DNA from: Bog-532 sp963742875
GTDB taxonomy: Bacteria; Actinomycetota; Actinomycetes; Streptosporangiales; Streptosporangiaceae
Length of the DNA stretch: 64,000 bases
Direction: 5' to 3'
NCBI GenBank assembly: GCA_963742875.1
Contig: CAVUNO010000025.1
Coordinates: forward strand, 372,001-436,000
The position numbers and the translations under genes are program-made. Of this stretch, positions 54,545 to 63,891 are shown piece after piece. How positions within the stretch are numbered: the first letter of the stretch is position 1; every line of letters begins with the position of its first letter. The notes below the pieces were generated by a model. The model had not been told where the DNA came from. It was given only the letters and a program-made list of their open reading frames with translations, and did no database searches.

Positions 54545-54595
54545 CCGGCTCCCCGCAGGTTCCCGGCGGGACCCGGCACGCTGGTCAGGAAAGCT

Positions 54596-55722
54596 GTGAG
54601 CAGCCGCCGCGAGGCCGGCTGAGCGCGCCTGTTCGAGGCCGCCGACCGGCGCCACGTCCCGCTGCGGACTATCCTGGTCACGGTCGGGGTGGTCGTCGCT
54701 ACCTACCTGGCCGGCAAGCTGATGTACCGGCTGCGGGACATCGTGCTGCTGATGCTCGTGGCGGGGTTCACCGCGATACTGCTCAACCCGGCCGTGGCTA
54801 AAGTGCAGCGGCGGGTCCCGCGCCGGGGCCTCGCCGTGACGATCGTCACGCTCTGGGCCGCGCTGGTCTTCATCGGCCTGGCCGCGGCGTTCGGCGTCCC
54901 GCTGGTGAACGGGATCACCCACCTGGCGGACCGGCTGCCCAGCTACGTCGTCAGCGCGCAGCACGGCCGGGGCTGGATCGGCCACCTCGTGGCCAAGTAC
55001 CACGTCCAGAGCTGGGTGCAGCGGAACGCGCCCAAGCTGGTCGGTTATGCCCAGTCGCTCAGCAAGCGGCCCTGACCGTCGGCAAGGGCGCGGTCTCCCT
55101 GATGGTCGAGCTGTTCGCGCTCTTCGTCCTGGTCCTGCTCCTGTTGCTCGAGGGCCCGAAGATGTGGAGCTGGACGCTCGGCCAGATGACCCCGGGCCGC
55201 AAGGCCACGGTCACCCGGATAGCGGCCGACGTCAGCCAGGAGGTCACCGGGTACATGTTCGGTAACCTGCTGACCTCGCTCATCGCCGGGACGGTGGTGT
55301 TCGTGACGCTGCTGATCCTCGGCGTGCCGTTCCCGCTGCTGTGGGGGCTGTGGGTGGCCCTGGTGGACTTCCTCCCGATGGTCGGCGGGGCCCTGGCCGG
55401 CATCCCCACCGTCCTGTTCGCGTTCATCGCCCGGGGCCTCACCGCGGGCATCGTCACCGCGGTCGTCTTCGCCGTCTACACCCAGATCGAGAACCATGTC
55501 CTGAACCCGGTGGTCATGAGCAAGACGGTGCGGATCAGCCCGCTGCTCGTATTCATCGCGGTGCTGGTCGGCGCCTCGATCGGCAGCGTGATCGGCGGCA
55601 TATCCGGTGGTTTCGTCGCGGCGCTGCTGGCCATCCCGACGGCCGGCGCGCTGCAGGTGCTGGTCAAGGAGGTCTGGCAGGCCACCGCCCCGGACCAGCC
55701 CAACGAATCACCTCCTCGATGA
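54596..55722 (+). pseudogene. AI-2E family transporter (PF01594 type) with early stop and frameshift
   Basis: Polytopic permease-like protein. From GTG 54596 there are 8 codons, then TGA (54620-54622), and the frame continues RLFEAADRRHVPLRTILVTV and YRLRDIVLLMLVAGFTAILL. Near 55067 the frame shifts again; the rest reads KGAVSLMVELFALFVLVLLL, GYMFGNLLTSLIAGTVVFVT and PFPLLWGLWVALVDFLPMVG, the signature of the family, to 55722. Corrected length is about 375 residues, normal for the family. Two lesions in one gene favour real decay. Confidence 0.75.
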
Positions 55723-55984
55723 TCCGGACCGGTGACCGGGGGGAATGATGAGGCCCTGCTCGTGGCGGTCACCGTGCAGGGCAAGGTCCGGCCACAGCCG
55801 ATAGGTCAGGGGTGTCAGTGTCCTCGTCCCGGACGAGGCGGACCAAGCCAAGCACGCCCTGCTCGCGCTGACATGCTCCCCGCCGGCACCAGGTGCCCGA
55901 CCAGCGCCCCAGCATCCAGTAACTGCCGGTCCGCCCGTTCCCTGCCCTGCATGCGGCAATTATCATCCAGCACATGGGCGCTGC

Positions 55985-56426
55985 CGGGCGCGGTGCAGGT
56001 CAGCGACCGCTGGCACCTATGGCACCTTCTGGCCCAGGCTGTCCGGAAGGAAGTCGCGGCGCACTCTGCGTACTGGGCAAAGGGCATGCCCCGGCAGGAG
56101 GGCAAGCGCGCCGCCACCACCCTGGAGCGCTGGCAGCAGGTCCACGAGCTGCGTGCCGGAACGTGGGCCTGCTCGAGTGCGCTCGCCGCCTGAACCTCTC
56201 ACTCAACACCGTCAAGCGCTATGACCGCGCCAGCGAGCCGGAGCTGCTGCAGCGCGTCCCGAAGTACCGCCCCACCCTCGTCGACCCACACCGCGACCAC
56301 CTCCGCAAGCGCCGGGCCGAAGAACCCGGCGTCCCGCTCCAGCAGCTGCTGCGGGAGATCCGGGAACTCGGCTACCAGGGCAGCTCCAACCTCCTCGTCC
56401 GCTACATCAACCAGGGCTCCCTTTAG
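55985..56426 (+). pseudogene. ISL3-family transposase, internal fragment
   Basis: Reads AVQVSDRWHLWHLLAQAVRK, then EVAAHSAYWAKGMPRQEGKR; a frameshift near 56155 leads to LLECARRLNLSLNTVKRYDR (HTH) and KYRPTLVDPHRDHLRKRRAE. It is cut off right after NLLVRYINQG, where the epoxide hydrolase relic begins on the other strand. The N-terminal zinc-finger part and the first catalytic Asp, as well as the C-terminal third, are absent. From 55723 to 55984 no further gene is recognised. Confidence 0.75.
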
Positions 56427-57045
56427 CGCAGCGACTTGAACGCGGCCCGGATCTCGGTCGCGAACAGCTCGGGCTCTTCCCAGGCGGCGAAGTGGCCGCC
56501 CCTAGCGGCCTCGTGGAAGTAGGCCAGGGTGGGGTAGCCCTTCTCGACCCAGCTGCGCGGGGCCGCGAAGATCTCGCCGGGGAACGTGGTGAAGCCGACC
56601 GGAAGCTTGACCTGCGGAGGGACCTGGCCGGCCGCAAGGGCTTGGGCCCGTCCGCTCTCCCAGTACGACCGGGCCCGACGGTCTCGAGCAGCTCGATGAC
56701 CGAGCCGGGCCAGCCGTGCGTGATGATCAGTGGCAGCGGGTCCGGGTGCGGCGACTTCACGTGGATGAAGTGGATGTTCACTCCGTCGATCTCGGTCGTG
56801 AACTGCGGCAGCGCGTTCAATCTCGCCTCGCACGCGCGCCAGTCGTAATCGGTTGCCCAGTAGCGCGCCAGCGCCTGACTCGTCGCCAGCTGCACGCCCT
56901 GCGACCGATCGGCGACGAGCTCCTTGGTAGGCCAGCGCGTCGCGGAGATACGCCGCCGAAGGTCGGCGATCGCTTCCTCGGGCATCTCGACCCAGAACGG
57001 GCGGATCGCCGCGGCGCCCGCTGAGTTTTCGGTCGTGACAGACAT
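56423..57045 (-). pseudogene. Epoxide hydrolase (EHN type) with large internal deletion
   Basis: The N-terminal EHN domain is intact from ATG 57045: IRPFWVEMPEEAIADLRRRI, ATDYDWRACEARLNALPQFT, IDGVNIHFIHVKSPHPDPLP and HGWPGSVIELLETVGP. At about 56670 the sequence jumps to YWESGRAQALAAGQVPPQVK and, in a different frame, LPVGFTTFPGEIFAAPRSW, then AAWEEPELFATEIRAAFKSL to TAA 56423. About 180 residues, including the catalytic Asp and most of the cap, are missing. It is not functional. The 3' end abuts the ISL3 fragment, so transposon activity may have caused the rearrangement. Confidence 0.78.
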
Positions 57046-57122
57046 GAGGGTCTCCTTGGTTCGTTTGGTGGTCGATGTAGAGGTGGCCGTTCTAGACCGA
57101 GCCAGGGCCCCTCTCGCACCTC

Positions 57123-58073
57123 TTATTCCGTGGCCGTCCCGTCCCGGTAGGGGGCCAGGAACGCGGTCAGCGCGGCCAGCAGCTGCTCGGGAGCCTGCTC
57201 GGCGGCCCAGTGGCCGCAGCCGGGGATGACCAGGGTCTGCACGTCGTCCGCGGCGAGCTTCATCGTGTTCCCGACCCCTTCACCGGAGCTTTCCGCTCCG
57301 CCGATCGCCAGGACGGGCAGGGTCAGCCGCCGGGTCTTGCGGTGCTCGTTCTGCGCGCTGGTGGTGGGGATCGCGCGGTAGAACTCGAAGCTGCCGCGCA
57401 GGTGGTCGGGGTCGGCGGCGAGGGTGTCGATGTAGTACCGGACCGCGTCGTCGGGCAGCTTCTTCGTCCCGGCCGAGGCGTCGAACTCCGCGCCGAAGAA
57501 GATGTCTTCCCGTCCGGTGACGAGCTGTTCGTTCACGTTGGGGAGCTGGTTGAAGGCGAGGTGCCACAGCCGCTCGTTGAGCTGCGGGGGAAGGAACAGG
57601 GGAGGTGAGGGAGATATCCCCGGGAGGGGAGCCTCGGAGACGACCAGGCGGTCGAGCCGGTCCGGATGGTCCGCGGCCAGGGCGTAGGCGATCGGCATTC
57701 CGACGTCGGTCCCGTACATGGCGAACCGCTGGTGCCCAAGCGCGTCCATCACCGCGACCAGGTCGCTAGCGAGGGTGCCGGTGTCGTACCCGTCCTGGGG
57801 CTTGTCTGACAGCCCGATACCGCGCTGGTCGATCGCGACGACGGTGAAGTCGCGGGCCAGGGCGGGCATCAGCAGGCGCCAGGCGTACCAGGTCTGCGGC
57901 CAGCCGTGCACTAGCAGCAGCGGCGGGCCGTCGCCTCCGGTGACCGCGTGCAGGCGCAGGTCACCCGTGTCGATGTACCGGCTGGTGAACGTGTCGGTGA
58001 ATCCGGCTGGGAGGTTCGGCGCACCGGAGACCGAGCCGGGGCCCTCCGGGGTGGTGGCCGCAGATGAGCTCAT
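57123..58073 (-). CDS. Alpha/beta hydrolase (epoxide hydrolase / haloalkane dehalogenase-like)
   Basis: A 316-residue hydrolase. HGWPQTWYAWR near residue 73 is the oxyanion-hole motif, RGIGLSDKP follows, the nucleophile Asp lies in YGTDVGMP near 138 and the catalytic His in GCGHWAAEQAPE near the end. The Asp nucleophile and HGWP motif suggest epoxide hydrolase or related activity; the substrate is unknown. I start at ATG 58073, preceded by GGAAAGGGG. It follows the broken EHN hydrolase on the same strand and may replace its role. Confidence 0.82.
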   Translation of the reverse strand: MSSSAATTPEGPGSVSGAPNLPAGFTDTFTSRYIDTGDLRLHAVTGGDGPPLLLVHGWPQTWYAWRLLMPALARDFTVVAIDQRGIGLSDKPQDGYDTGTLASDLVAVMDALGHQRFAMYGTDVGMPIAYALAADHPDRLDRLVVSEAPLPGISPSPPLFLPPQLNERLWHLAFNQLPNVNEQLVTGREDIFFGAEFDASAGTKKLPDDAVRYYIDTLAADPDHLRGSFEFYRAIPTTSAQNEHRKTRRLTLPVLAIGGAESSGEGVGNTMKLAADDVQTLVIPGCGHWAAEQAPEQLLAALTAFLAPYRDGTATE

Positions 58074-58579
58074 GAGCATCCCCTTTCCCGAGACCTTGCG
58101 GGCTTTCGCGGCGGAATGCAGGACAGACAATCCACCCCCGAGACCGCGTAGCTGCTGACAGCTCCGATCCGACCCCTGCGGACACCGGGGCGGTCACTCG
58201 CGGATCAAGGCTCGGCAAAGGCCGGACTCACCGTCACCATCTCTCCGCCTTGTGCTGCTGGCAACAGGTCGGGCATGCCGAGGACGGCAACCGCAGCAAT
58301 CCGGGCAGCTGGCAGCAACGGTGACGGCAACGGCGGCAGTCAGCACCCGGAAAGCTGCACGACTATAGCCAGGTTCTGTAGCAACCATGCGCCCGGGTGC
58401 TGCTGTTGCGGCGATGACTGTCGGGGCGATGCCCCACATCGTGAATGCCCCGGCCAGCCACTCTTGCGAGACGATCCGCCGGTTATCGGCAATGATGGGT
58501 TCGAAGCTGGCCAGGACCGGGCGGGCCGGTTGGCGTGCGCCACTGCAGCTGGTGCTGGCGGTCCTGGGTAGGGTCCGTT
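58074..58579. other. Gene-free region
   Basis: No supported gene. Several open frames are rich in Cys, Arg and Ala but without codon bias or family similarity. Confidence 0.45.
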
Positions 58580-58993
58580 TCAGGACTCGCTGGCGGCGAA
58601 GTGCTCGGCATAGGGGGTGCCGGCGAGCTGCTCGCCCACCAGGCGGGACAAGAGCAGCAGCGAGCTGCGTGGCCGGTAGTTCGCCACGATGTGCTGGGTC
58701 TGCCCGGCGGCGTTCCGGGTGACCAGGACGACACAGCTGATGGGCTCGCCGCGGACCTGAGCGGTGTAGTCCTCGAGGAGGCCGTTGTCGCCGACGGGGC
58801 CGACGAAGTTGAACTCCTGGTGCTCATACAGCGTGCGGATGGCGACCAGGATTGTCCGGACGGCCTCCGGGCCCTGCGCGGCGCCGTCCATCGCCGAGCC
58901 CTCTATGGTGACGTCGTCGGCCAGGTTGTCCAGCCACGACGGGTAGTAGCCGGTGAGACCGCGAGCCGGATCGCCGCTTCCCAGATAGGTCAT
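58580..58993 (-). CDS. SnoaL-like / NTF2-fold protein
   Basis: A 137-residue protein from ATG 58993 (GAGGGAGG upstream). The pattern YYPSWLDNLADDVTIEGSAM, then GPEAVRTILVAIRTLYEHQE, DYTAQVRGEPISCVVLVTRN and TQHIVANYRPRSSLLLLSRL is that of the NTF2-like superfamily, a cone-shaped fold used by small isomerases, dehydratases and binding proteins. No catalytic motif can be assigned. It is monocistronic. Confidence 0.7.
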   Translation of the reverse strand: MTYLGSGDPARGLTGYYPSWLDNLADDVTIEGSAMDGAAQGPEAVRTILVAIRTLYEHQEFNFVGPVGDNGLLEDYTAQVRGEPISCVVLVTRNAAGQTQHIVANYRPRSSLLLLSRLVGEQLAGTPYAEHFAASES

Positions 58994-59266
58994 GGCGTGC
59001 CTCCCTCGGGATCCTGCAGCGGGCCGGATGCTATGTGAGGTGATCATATGAGGGAGGTCCGGCGAAGCCTGCCAGCTAGGAGGTGTTCCTGGCCGCTCAG
59101 GATGAGGATGTAGGGAGCCGGTTGCGTCACTGACGGTGTGGATGGGGTTTGAGAGCAGCCTTCGGGTTGTCCTTTTTCGTGTGCGACGGCACGGTGACCA
59201 CGTCGGTGATGGGTGCGGCCCTCCCGCTTCTTCGTTTGGCACCGGAGACGGGAGGGCCGCTGGGTA

Positions 59267-59777
59267 CCCCGTCCGGGTCAGCGAGATTATCGAACACCAC
59301 CAGGCACCGGTCGCCATCGGCTTCCAGCCGGTTCCGCACTAGCGCGGAGGCCCGCGCCGGGCGCGCCGATACCCGGCCGAGCGGCCACCACCGCCAGCCC
59401 ATTCAGCACTTGAGCCGTGTCCCCGGCATTGATCCATGCCACCAGCCGCCAGCCCCCATCGATGTACCACCGCGCGTACGCCGCCGCGACCTGAGTCTTG
59501 CCAACTCCGCGCATCCCGGTCACCGACCGCACCACCGACACACCGGGGCCGGTCTTGCGCAGCACGGCCAGTAGGTCACCGCGCGACTGGAACGCAGGAG
59601 GCGGCTGTGGCATACCGGTCCGGCCGTAGGCACCTCAGGCGGCTGGATCACCTGCTGGGCGATGTAATTCTGAATGAACGTGTTGTCTTGGGTACCCTCG
59701 CCGACCTGCACGCCCTGACCGCCCGGAACCTCCACCCGGGTCACGGGCGGCTCCCCGGCGCCGGTGCTGCCGCTCAT
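59267..59777 (-). pseudogene. NB-ARC/TPR-type ATPase N-terminus, frameshifted and truncated
   Basis: From ATG 59777: GGQGVQVGEGTQDNTFIQNY (an actinobacterial leader found before signalling NTPases), then after a frameshift near 59620 PPPAFQSRGDLLAVLRKTGP and SVTGMRGVGKTQVAAAYARW, with Walker A GMRGVGKT. A second frameshift near 59350 leads to VRNRLEADGDRCLVVFDNLA (Walker B, LVVFDN). The sequence ends at DPDG, so the rest of the ATPase and all TPRs are gone. Family members are STAND-like regulators, some linked to conflict systems. Confidence 0.68.
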
Positions 59778-59958
59778 CCCACCCTCTCACCGGATCAGCT
59801 CGGGCCTGACCTGAAGGTATTGGTCTGCGTGGTCCTTCGGTGGATTAGATGGCCGAGGCGTGCCCAGACAAGGGACTTACGTTACTGGCCGGACAGATTG
59901 GCGGCGCCAGGGTCAGGCCGATCCCGAGCCGAACGCCGCGAACAGCTCTCTTAACTAC

Positions 59959-60807
59959 TCAGCTATCTGAAAGCGGCGCCAGCTGACCCATTGCTCCCGC
60001 GCGGAACCGGGCGGCGGCCGCCTCGATCTGCGATGGCTCGTTCATGATGAACGGTCCTTCCGCCACGACCGGCTCACCGATCTCGGTGCCGGACAGGAGG
60101 AGGAAGTGCGAAGGGGGGAGGGCTTCGAACGTGACGCGCCCGTTGCCGCGGAACGCCAGCGCATGTCCGCCGTCCACCTTCTCCTGGTGGCCGTCGGCGC
60201 GCACCACGACGTACCCCGTGAGGATATAGACGACCGCGTTGTGCCCAGCCGGGAGATTGAAGGAAATCTCCCGCTGCAGCCGGACATCGAGCAGGGTGAA
60301 CGGCTCGGCCGGGACGAGCGGCGAGGAGAGACCGTCGAACGATCCGACCACGACGCGCACGCGGTCACCGGCGCCGCAGTGCCACTGCGGCACCTGGCCC
60401 GGGTCTAGATGCAGCACCTGCGGTGCGGTGAGCTTGTTCTTGGCGCTGAGGTTGACGAAGATCTGGACCCCGTGCAGCTCACGGCCCGGGACGGCCGGGA
60501 TCTCCTCGTGCACCACGCCGCTGCCCGCGTGCGTCCAGACGATCCCGCCGGGTCCCACGGTGAGGTCGGCTCCGGAGGAGGCGCGGCTGCGCAGGTCTCC
60601 GGGCGAGTCCTCCAGCACGTAGGTGACCGCGGCGAAGCCCGCACGCGGGTGCGGAGAGAATGGCAGGCCGGGCACCCGGAAGTCATCCAGAACGGCCAGC
60701 GGGGACGCCGCCACGCCCAGCGCGTCGAGGTCGACATACAGAAGAGAGCTGAAGCCGGGCAGCGAGCGCGGCTTGGCGGCGATAACCGGCGAGAAGTGGA
60801 TCGACAT
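59959..60807 (-). CDS. Pirin-family protein
   Basis: A 282-residue bicupin. The N-terminal cupin has the metal-site pattern FSPHPRAGFAAVTYVLED and GPGGIVWTHAGSGVVHEEIP; LHGVQIFVNLSAKNKL is the pirin linker. The C-terminal cupin has SFNLPAGHNAVVYILTGYVV. CAGGAGATCACC precedes ATG 60807. Bacterial pirins include quercetinase-like dioxygenases and redox-sensing regulators; the role here is unknown. No frame damage. Confidence 0.87.
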   Translation of the reverse strand: MSIHFSPVIAAKPRSLPGFSSLLYVDLDALGVAASPLAVLDDFRVPGLPFSPHPRAGFAAVTYVLEDSPGDLRSRASSGADLTVGPGGIVWTHAGSGVVHEEIPAVPGRELHGVQIFVNLSAKNKLTAPQVLHLDPGQVPQWHCGAGDRVRVVVGSFDGLSSPLVPAEPFTLLDVRLQREISFNLPAGHNAVVYILTGYVVVRADGHQEKVDGGHALAFRGNGRVTFEALPPSHFLLLSGTEIGEPVVAEGPFIMNEPSQIEAAAARFRAGAMGQLAPLSDS

Positions 60808-60969
60808 GGTGATCTCCTGGGTGGTGTTAACGCCCGGGCGCAGCCGTCCGCCGCGTCAGCGTGGGGTTGACAGACGAATGTGGATCTTCTTGCCTGGCTC
60901 GATGGTCATCGGGTAGAGGCCGAGTGCCCGGGCGCAGAGGCCACCGGATGCTCCGGCTGTAGCTGGCGA

Positions 60970-61905
60970 TCAGCGCAACCCCATGAGTGCGATGAGCGGT
61001 GCGCTGTTGGGGTCGGTTGCCTGGCCGGTTGAGATCTGGCCGAAGTTCTGCGGGACGAGCCACATCGCGAGCGCGAGTACGACCCCGATGGCGGCGGCGG
61101 GGCGTGCGCCCTTCGGCGCCAGTGCGGCGAGGCCGATGAGCGCTTCGGCAGCGATCAGGGCGTACACCGCGGCCCCGTGGCCCGAAAACCACGCGGCAAC
61201 GGAGGAATCGGCATTCGCCAGCCAGTGCGGCGCACTGTCGCTGCCCTCGCTGATCACGCCCGCGACGGCGGCGCCGCTGTCGTTGCCGGGAAGGGCCTGG
61301 AGGATCGCGCCGCCGGCCCACAGCGCGGCCCAGACGAGGGCGAGCCAGCCGGCGGGCGGGGCATCGGGCCGGATGCGGCGCGGCCAGGCCGCAAGCGTGA
61401 GCACCGCATACAGCAGGACGGCTCCCGGGGCGCCGGTCAGGAGACTCGCGCCGCCGCTGGCGAGACCGCCGAGGCCTTCGCCGAAGTACCAGACGCCCAG
61501 CGCCCACGGCAGTGACGCGGCAAGGGCGAGTTTCACCGTGGGCGGGTAGAGCAGGCCGAGGCCGAGCAGCAGCTGGATGACCGCGAACGGGACGTCCCAG
61601 GCCACGGTGTGGGCGGCGATCAGGCTTGCCGCCCAGCGCACGGGTCCGGCGACGACGGCCGGCTGGCCGTCCCCGGCGGGACTGATAATGTCATGCGCGA
61701 ATCCCTGGCCGAGCATGAACGGCTGGAACTGCAGCGCGCCGTCGGCAAGCCAGAGCACGCCGAGCGAGAGCTGAAGACCCCGCGGGGTGAGGTGCGGCCA
61801 GCGCAGCCGCAGGTGCGCGAGGCGGGCTGGGCCTTCCGCCGCGGGGACGCCCGACGGTGCGGCGCCTGCCGCGTGTGCGCGGATGGTGTGCTGTGAGCTG
61901 GTCAT
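60970..61905 (-). CDS. Polytopic membrane protein coupled to the multicopper oxidase
   Basis: A 311-residue protein with a charged N-terminus and about seven to eight hydrophobic segments (LSLGVLWLADGALQF, WDVPFAVIQLLLGLGLLYP, LALVWAALWAGGAILQAL, AAVYALIAAEALIGLAALAP and AAIGVVLALAMWLVP). I know no named family. ATG 61905 overlaps the stop of the multicopper oxidase gene by ATGA, so the two are translationally coupled; a role in copper handling or in electron transfer to the oxidase is plausible only from this. Confidence 0.68.
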   Translation of the reverse strand: MTSSQHTIRAHAAGAAPSGVPAAEGPARLAHLRLRWPHLTPRGLQLSLGVLWLADGALQFQPFMLGQGFAHDIISPAGDGQPAVVAGPVRWAASLIAAHTVAWDVPFAVIQLLLGLGLLYPPTVKLALAASLPWALGVWYFGEGLGGLASGGASLLTGAPGAVLLYAVLTLAAWPRRIRPDAPPAGWLALVWAALWAGGAILQALPGNDSGAAVAGVISEGSDSAPHWLANADSSVAAWFSGHGAAVYALIAAEALIGLAALAPKGARPAAAIGVVLALAMWLVPQNFGQISTGQATDPNSAPLIALMGLR

Positions 61906-63575
61906 GAGCTGCCTCCGTCGTAGGCCGGGCCCACACTGACTTGCGATTGCTGGCCGGGGTTGATGACGACAAACTGCCCCATCATTCCGGCGTCCTCGTG
62001 CTGGAGGATGTGGCAGTGGTACATGTACGGGTGGTGCGGGTCGGCGTAGTCGCCGAAGTGGACCAGCAGGCGAACCGTCTGGAACGGGGGTACGTAGACG
62101 GTGTCCTTCCAGCCGGCGAGCTGCGGCGGGGGTGCCCCGCCCGCGTAGCTGATGACCCGGAAGCTGACGCCGTGGATGTGGAAGTCGTGCGGCAGGAAGC
62201 CGTGGACCTGCCAGATCTCGGTGCTGCCGGCCATGACAACGGCGTCGACCCGGTTCATGTCCATCTGCTGGCCGTTGATGGCGTCGGTGCGGTCGAGCTC
62301 GAACTGGCGGGTGCGGGTGGCCTTCGCGATGTCAGGGGCCGGAATGGTGGCGAGCCGGGCCGGCAGCGCCGGCGACGGGCGCAGCGCCGCCGCGGCCCTG
62401 ATCTGCAGCAGATCGAAGCTCTGGCCGCCGCCGTTGAGCTGGCTCTCGGAGCCGTTTCCCCCGTTGCCCGAGCCGTTCCCCCCGTTGCCTCCGTTCCCGA
62501 AACCGTTCCCGCCGTTGCTCCCGCCGCCGTTCCCGCCGTTGCCGGGGGCGGTGAGGCCGAGGTCGGGCGCGAAGCTGCGCAGTACGATCTTCTCGCCGGG
62601 ATGGATAGTGGCGACGATCTCGGCGCGCTCGCCCGGGGCCAGCTGGATGCGCTGCAGCCGCACCGGATGTCCGACCAGCCCCTCGTCGGTGGCGATGAGG
62701 TCGAAGGCGCGCCCGTCGGCAAAGCCGATGTTGTAGATGCGCGCGTCGGACCCGTTCAGCAGCCGGAACCGGACGCGTTGGTCGCCGACGGCCAGGTGCG
62801 GACTATGGGTGCCGTTGACCAGGATGGTCTGGCCGAGGCGGCCGGTTTGGAGGGCCCGGGGGCCGGAGTCGGCCGAGCCGCCGGCGAAGTTCAGCGACCC
62901 GTCCGCGTTCAGCTGCTTGTCCTGGATGATGAGCGGGATGTCGTTGACGCCGTACCGGCTGGGCAGCGGCAGCGCGGCGGTGTTCGGGTCGTCGATGATG
63001 AACATGCCGGCGACACCGCGGTAGACCTGGTCTGCCGTCTGCCCATCCGGGTGCGGGTGGTACCACAGCGTCGTGGCCGGCTGGTCGATCGTCCAGCTCG
63101 GCGACCAGGTCGCGCCCGGCATGATCATCTGGTGCGGCCCGCCGTCATCGACGGCGGGCAGGTGCATTCCATGCCAGTGCATGGTCGTCATCGCGGGAAG
63201 GTGGTTGTGAACGTGCATCAGCACGCGGTCGCCGCGCGATACGCGCAGGGTGGGGCCGAGGTAGGCGCCGTTGACGCCCCACGTCGCGGTGGTGGTCCCC
63301 GGCAGGAACGTGCTCGTGCCGGTCTGGGCGGTCAGGTCGAAGACCTTGCGCCCCTGGGCGTCGGTCCGCGGCGTGAGCAGCGGCGGGATCTTGAGCGGGT
63401 TCTGGAAGGTCAGGCCACCAGAGGTACCTGAACTCTGCGGTACGGACGGCGAGGAACCACCCTGGCTGGCGGCCTTCGAGCCACTGTCGCTCGGGCTCGC
63501 GGTGGTGCACCCGGCGACGGCGACAAGGCCGAGGACGGTGCCTGCGGCGAGCGCCGTGCGCAGTCGATGCTTCAT
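61902..63575 (-). CDS. Secreted lipoprotein multicopper oxidase with Gly/Asn-rich insertion
   Basis: A 557-residue CueO/laccase-like oxidase. The signal peptide ends in a lipobox (LVAVAGC), so it is anchored outside the membrane. Copper ligands: HWHGMHLP near residue 133, WYHPHPDG near 172, HDFHIHGVSF near 463 and YMYHCHILQHEDAGMMG near 521, together one type 1 and one type 2/3 centre, with Met as the axial ligand. Residues about 343-376 are a low-complexity Gly/Asn insert (GNGGNGSGNGG) with DNA-level repeats. The first base of the following gene overlaps its stop. Likely oxidises Cu(I) or phenols. Confidence 0.9.
   Translation of the reverse strand: MKHRLRTALAAGTVLGLVAVAGCTTASPSDSGSKAASQGGSSPSVPQSSGTSGGLTFQNPLKIPPLLTPRTDAQGRKVFDLTAQTGTSTFLPGTTTATWGVNGAYLGPTLRVSRGDRVLMHVHNHLPAMTTMHWHGMHLPAVDDGGPHQMIMPGATWSPSWTIDQPATTLWYHPHPDGQTADQVYRGVAGMFIIDDPNTAALPLPSRYGVNDIPLIIQDKQLNADGSLNFAGGSADSGPRALQTGRLGQTILVNGTHSPHLAVGDQRVRFRLLNGSDARIYNIGFADGRAFDLIATDEGLVGHPVRLQRIQLAPGERAEIVATIHPGEKIVLRSFAPDLGLTAPGNGGNGGGSNGGNGFGNGGNGGNGSGNGGNGSESQLNGGGQSFDLLQIRAAAALRPSPALPARLATIPAPDIAKATRTRQFELDRTDAINGQQMDMNRVDAVVMAGSTEIWQVHGFLPHDFHIHGVSFRVISYAGGAPPPQLAGWKDTVYVPPFQTVRLLVHFGDYADPHHPYMYHCHILQHEDAGMMGQFVVINPGQQSQVSVGPAYDGGSS
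62448..62545. repeat. Microsatellite-like repeat inside the multicopper oxidase gene
   Basis: Units of CCGTTGCC/CCGTTCCC with 6-9-bp periodicity encode the Gly/Asn-rich loop between cupredoxin domains 2 and 3. The number of copies is likely to vary between strains. Confidence 0.75.
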
Positions 63576-63891
63576 GACTCGCGTTCTCCTTCACTGAGGT
63601 GAAGGGCCGGTGCCGTGCGCCAGCCCTGCGCGAGGCGCGGGAGGACTCGGCCTCCCCTGACCCGCGGCACCCTTCGCGGGGCGGCGGTTGCACCTCGGCT
63701 CGTTCACGACCTGAGGGTCGCGTCGGGCCGAGTGAGCGCGCATCGCACGGTTCGCGGTACTGGGCCGGCCGGGGAGGGGTTCAGCCGGCCGCGGGACGAC
63801 GCCGGCCGGCGATGCGGATGCCGATGCGGCGAGGACAAGCGTCGCCGGGAAGAGGAGCCGGTCTCACCGGTCGCGGCTGATTCGTCTCGGG
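63576..63891. other. Gene-free region between multicopper oxidase and LuxR gene
   Basis: Promoter region of the oxidase and 3' flank of the LuxR-type gene. Only short unsupported frames; a run of GC-rich inverted repeats (GCCGGCC type) lies near 63760-63815. Confidence 0.4.
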
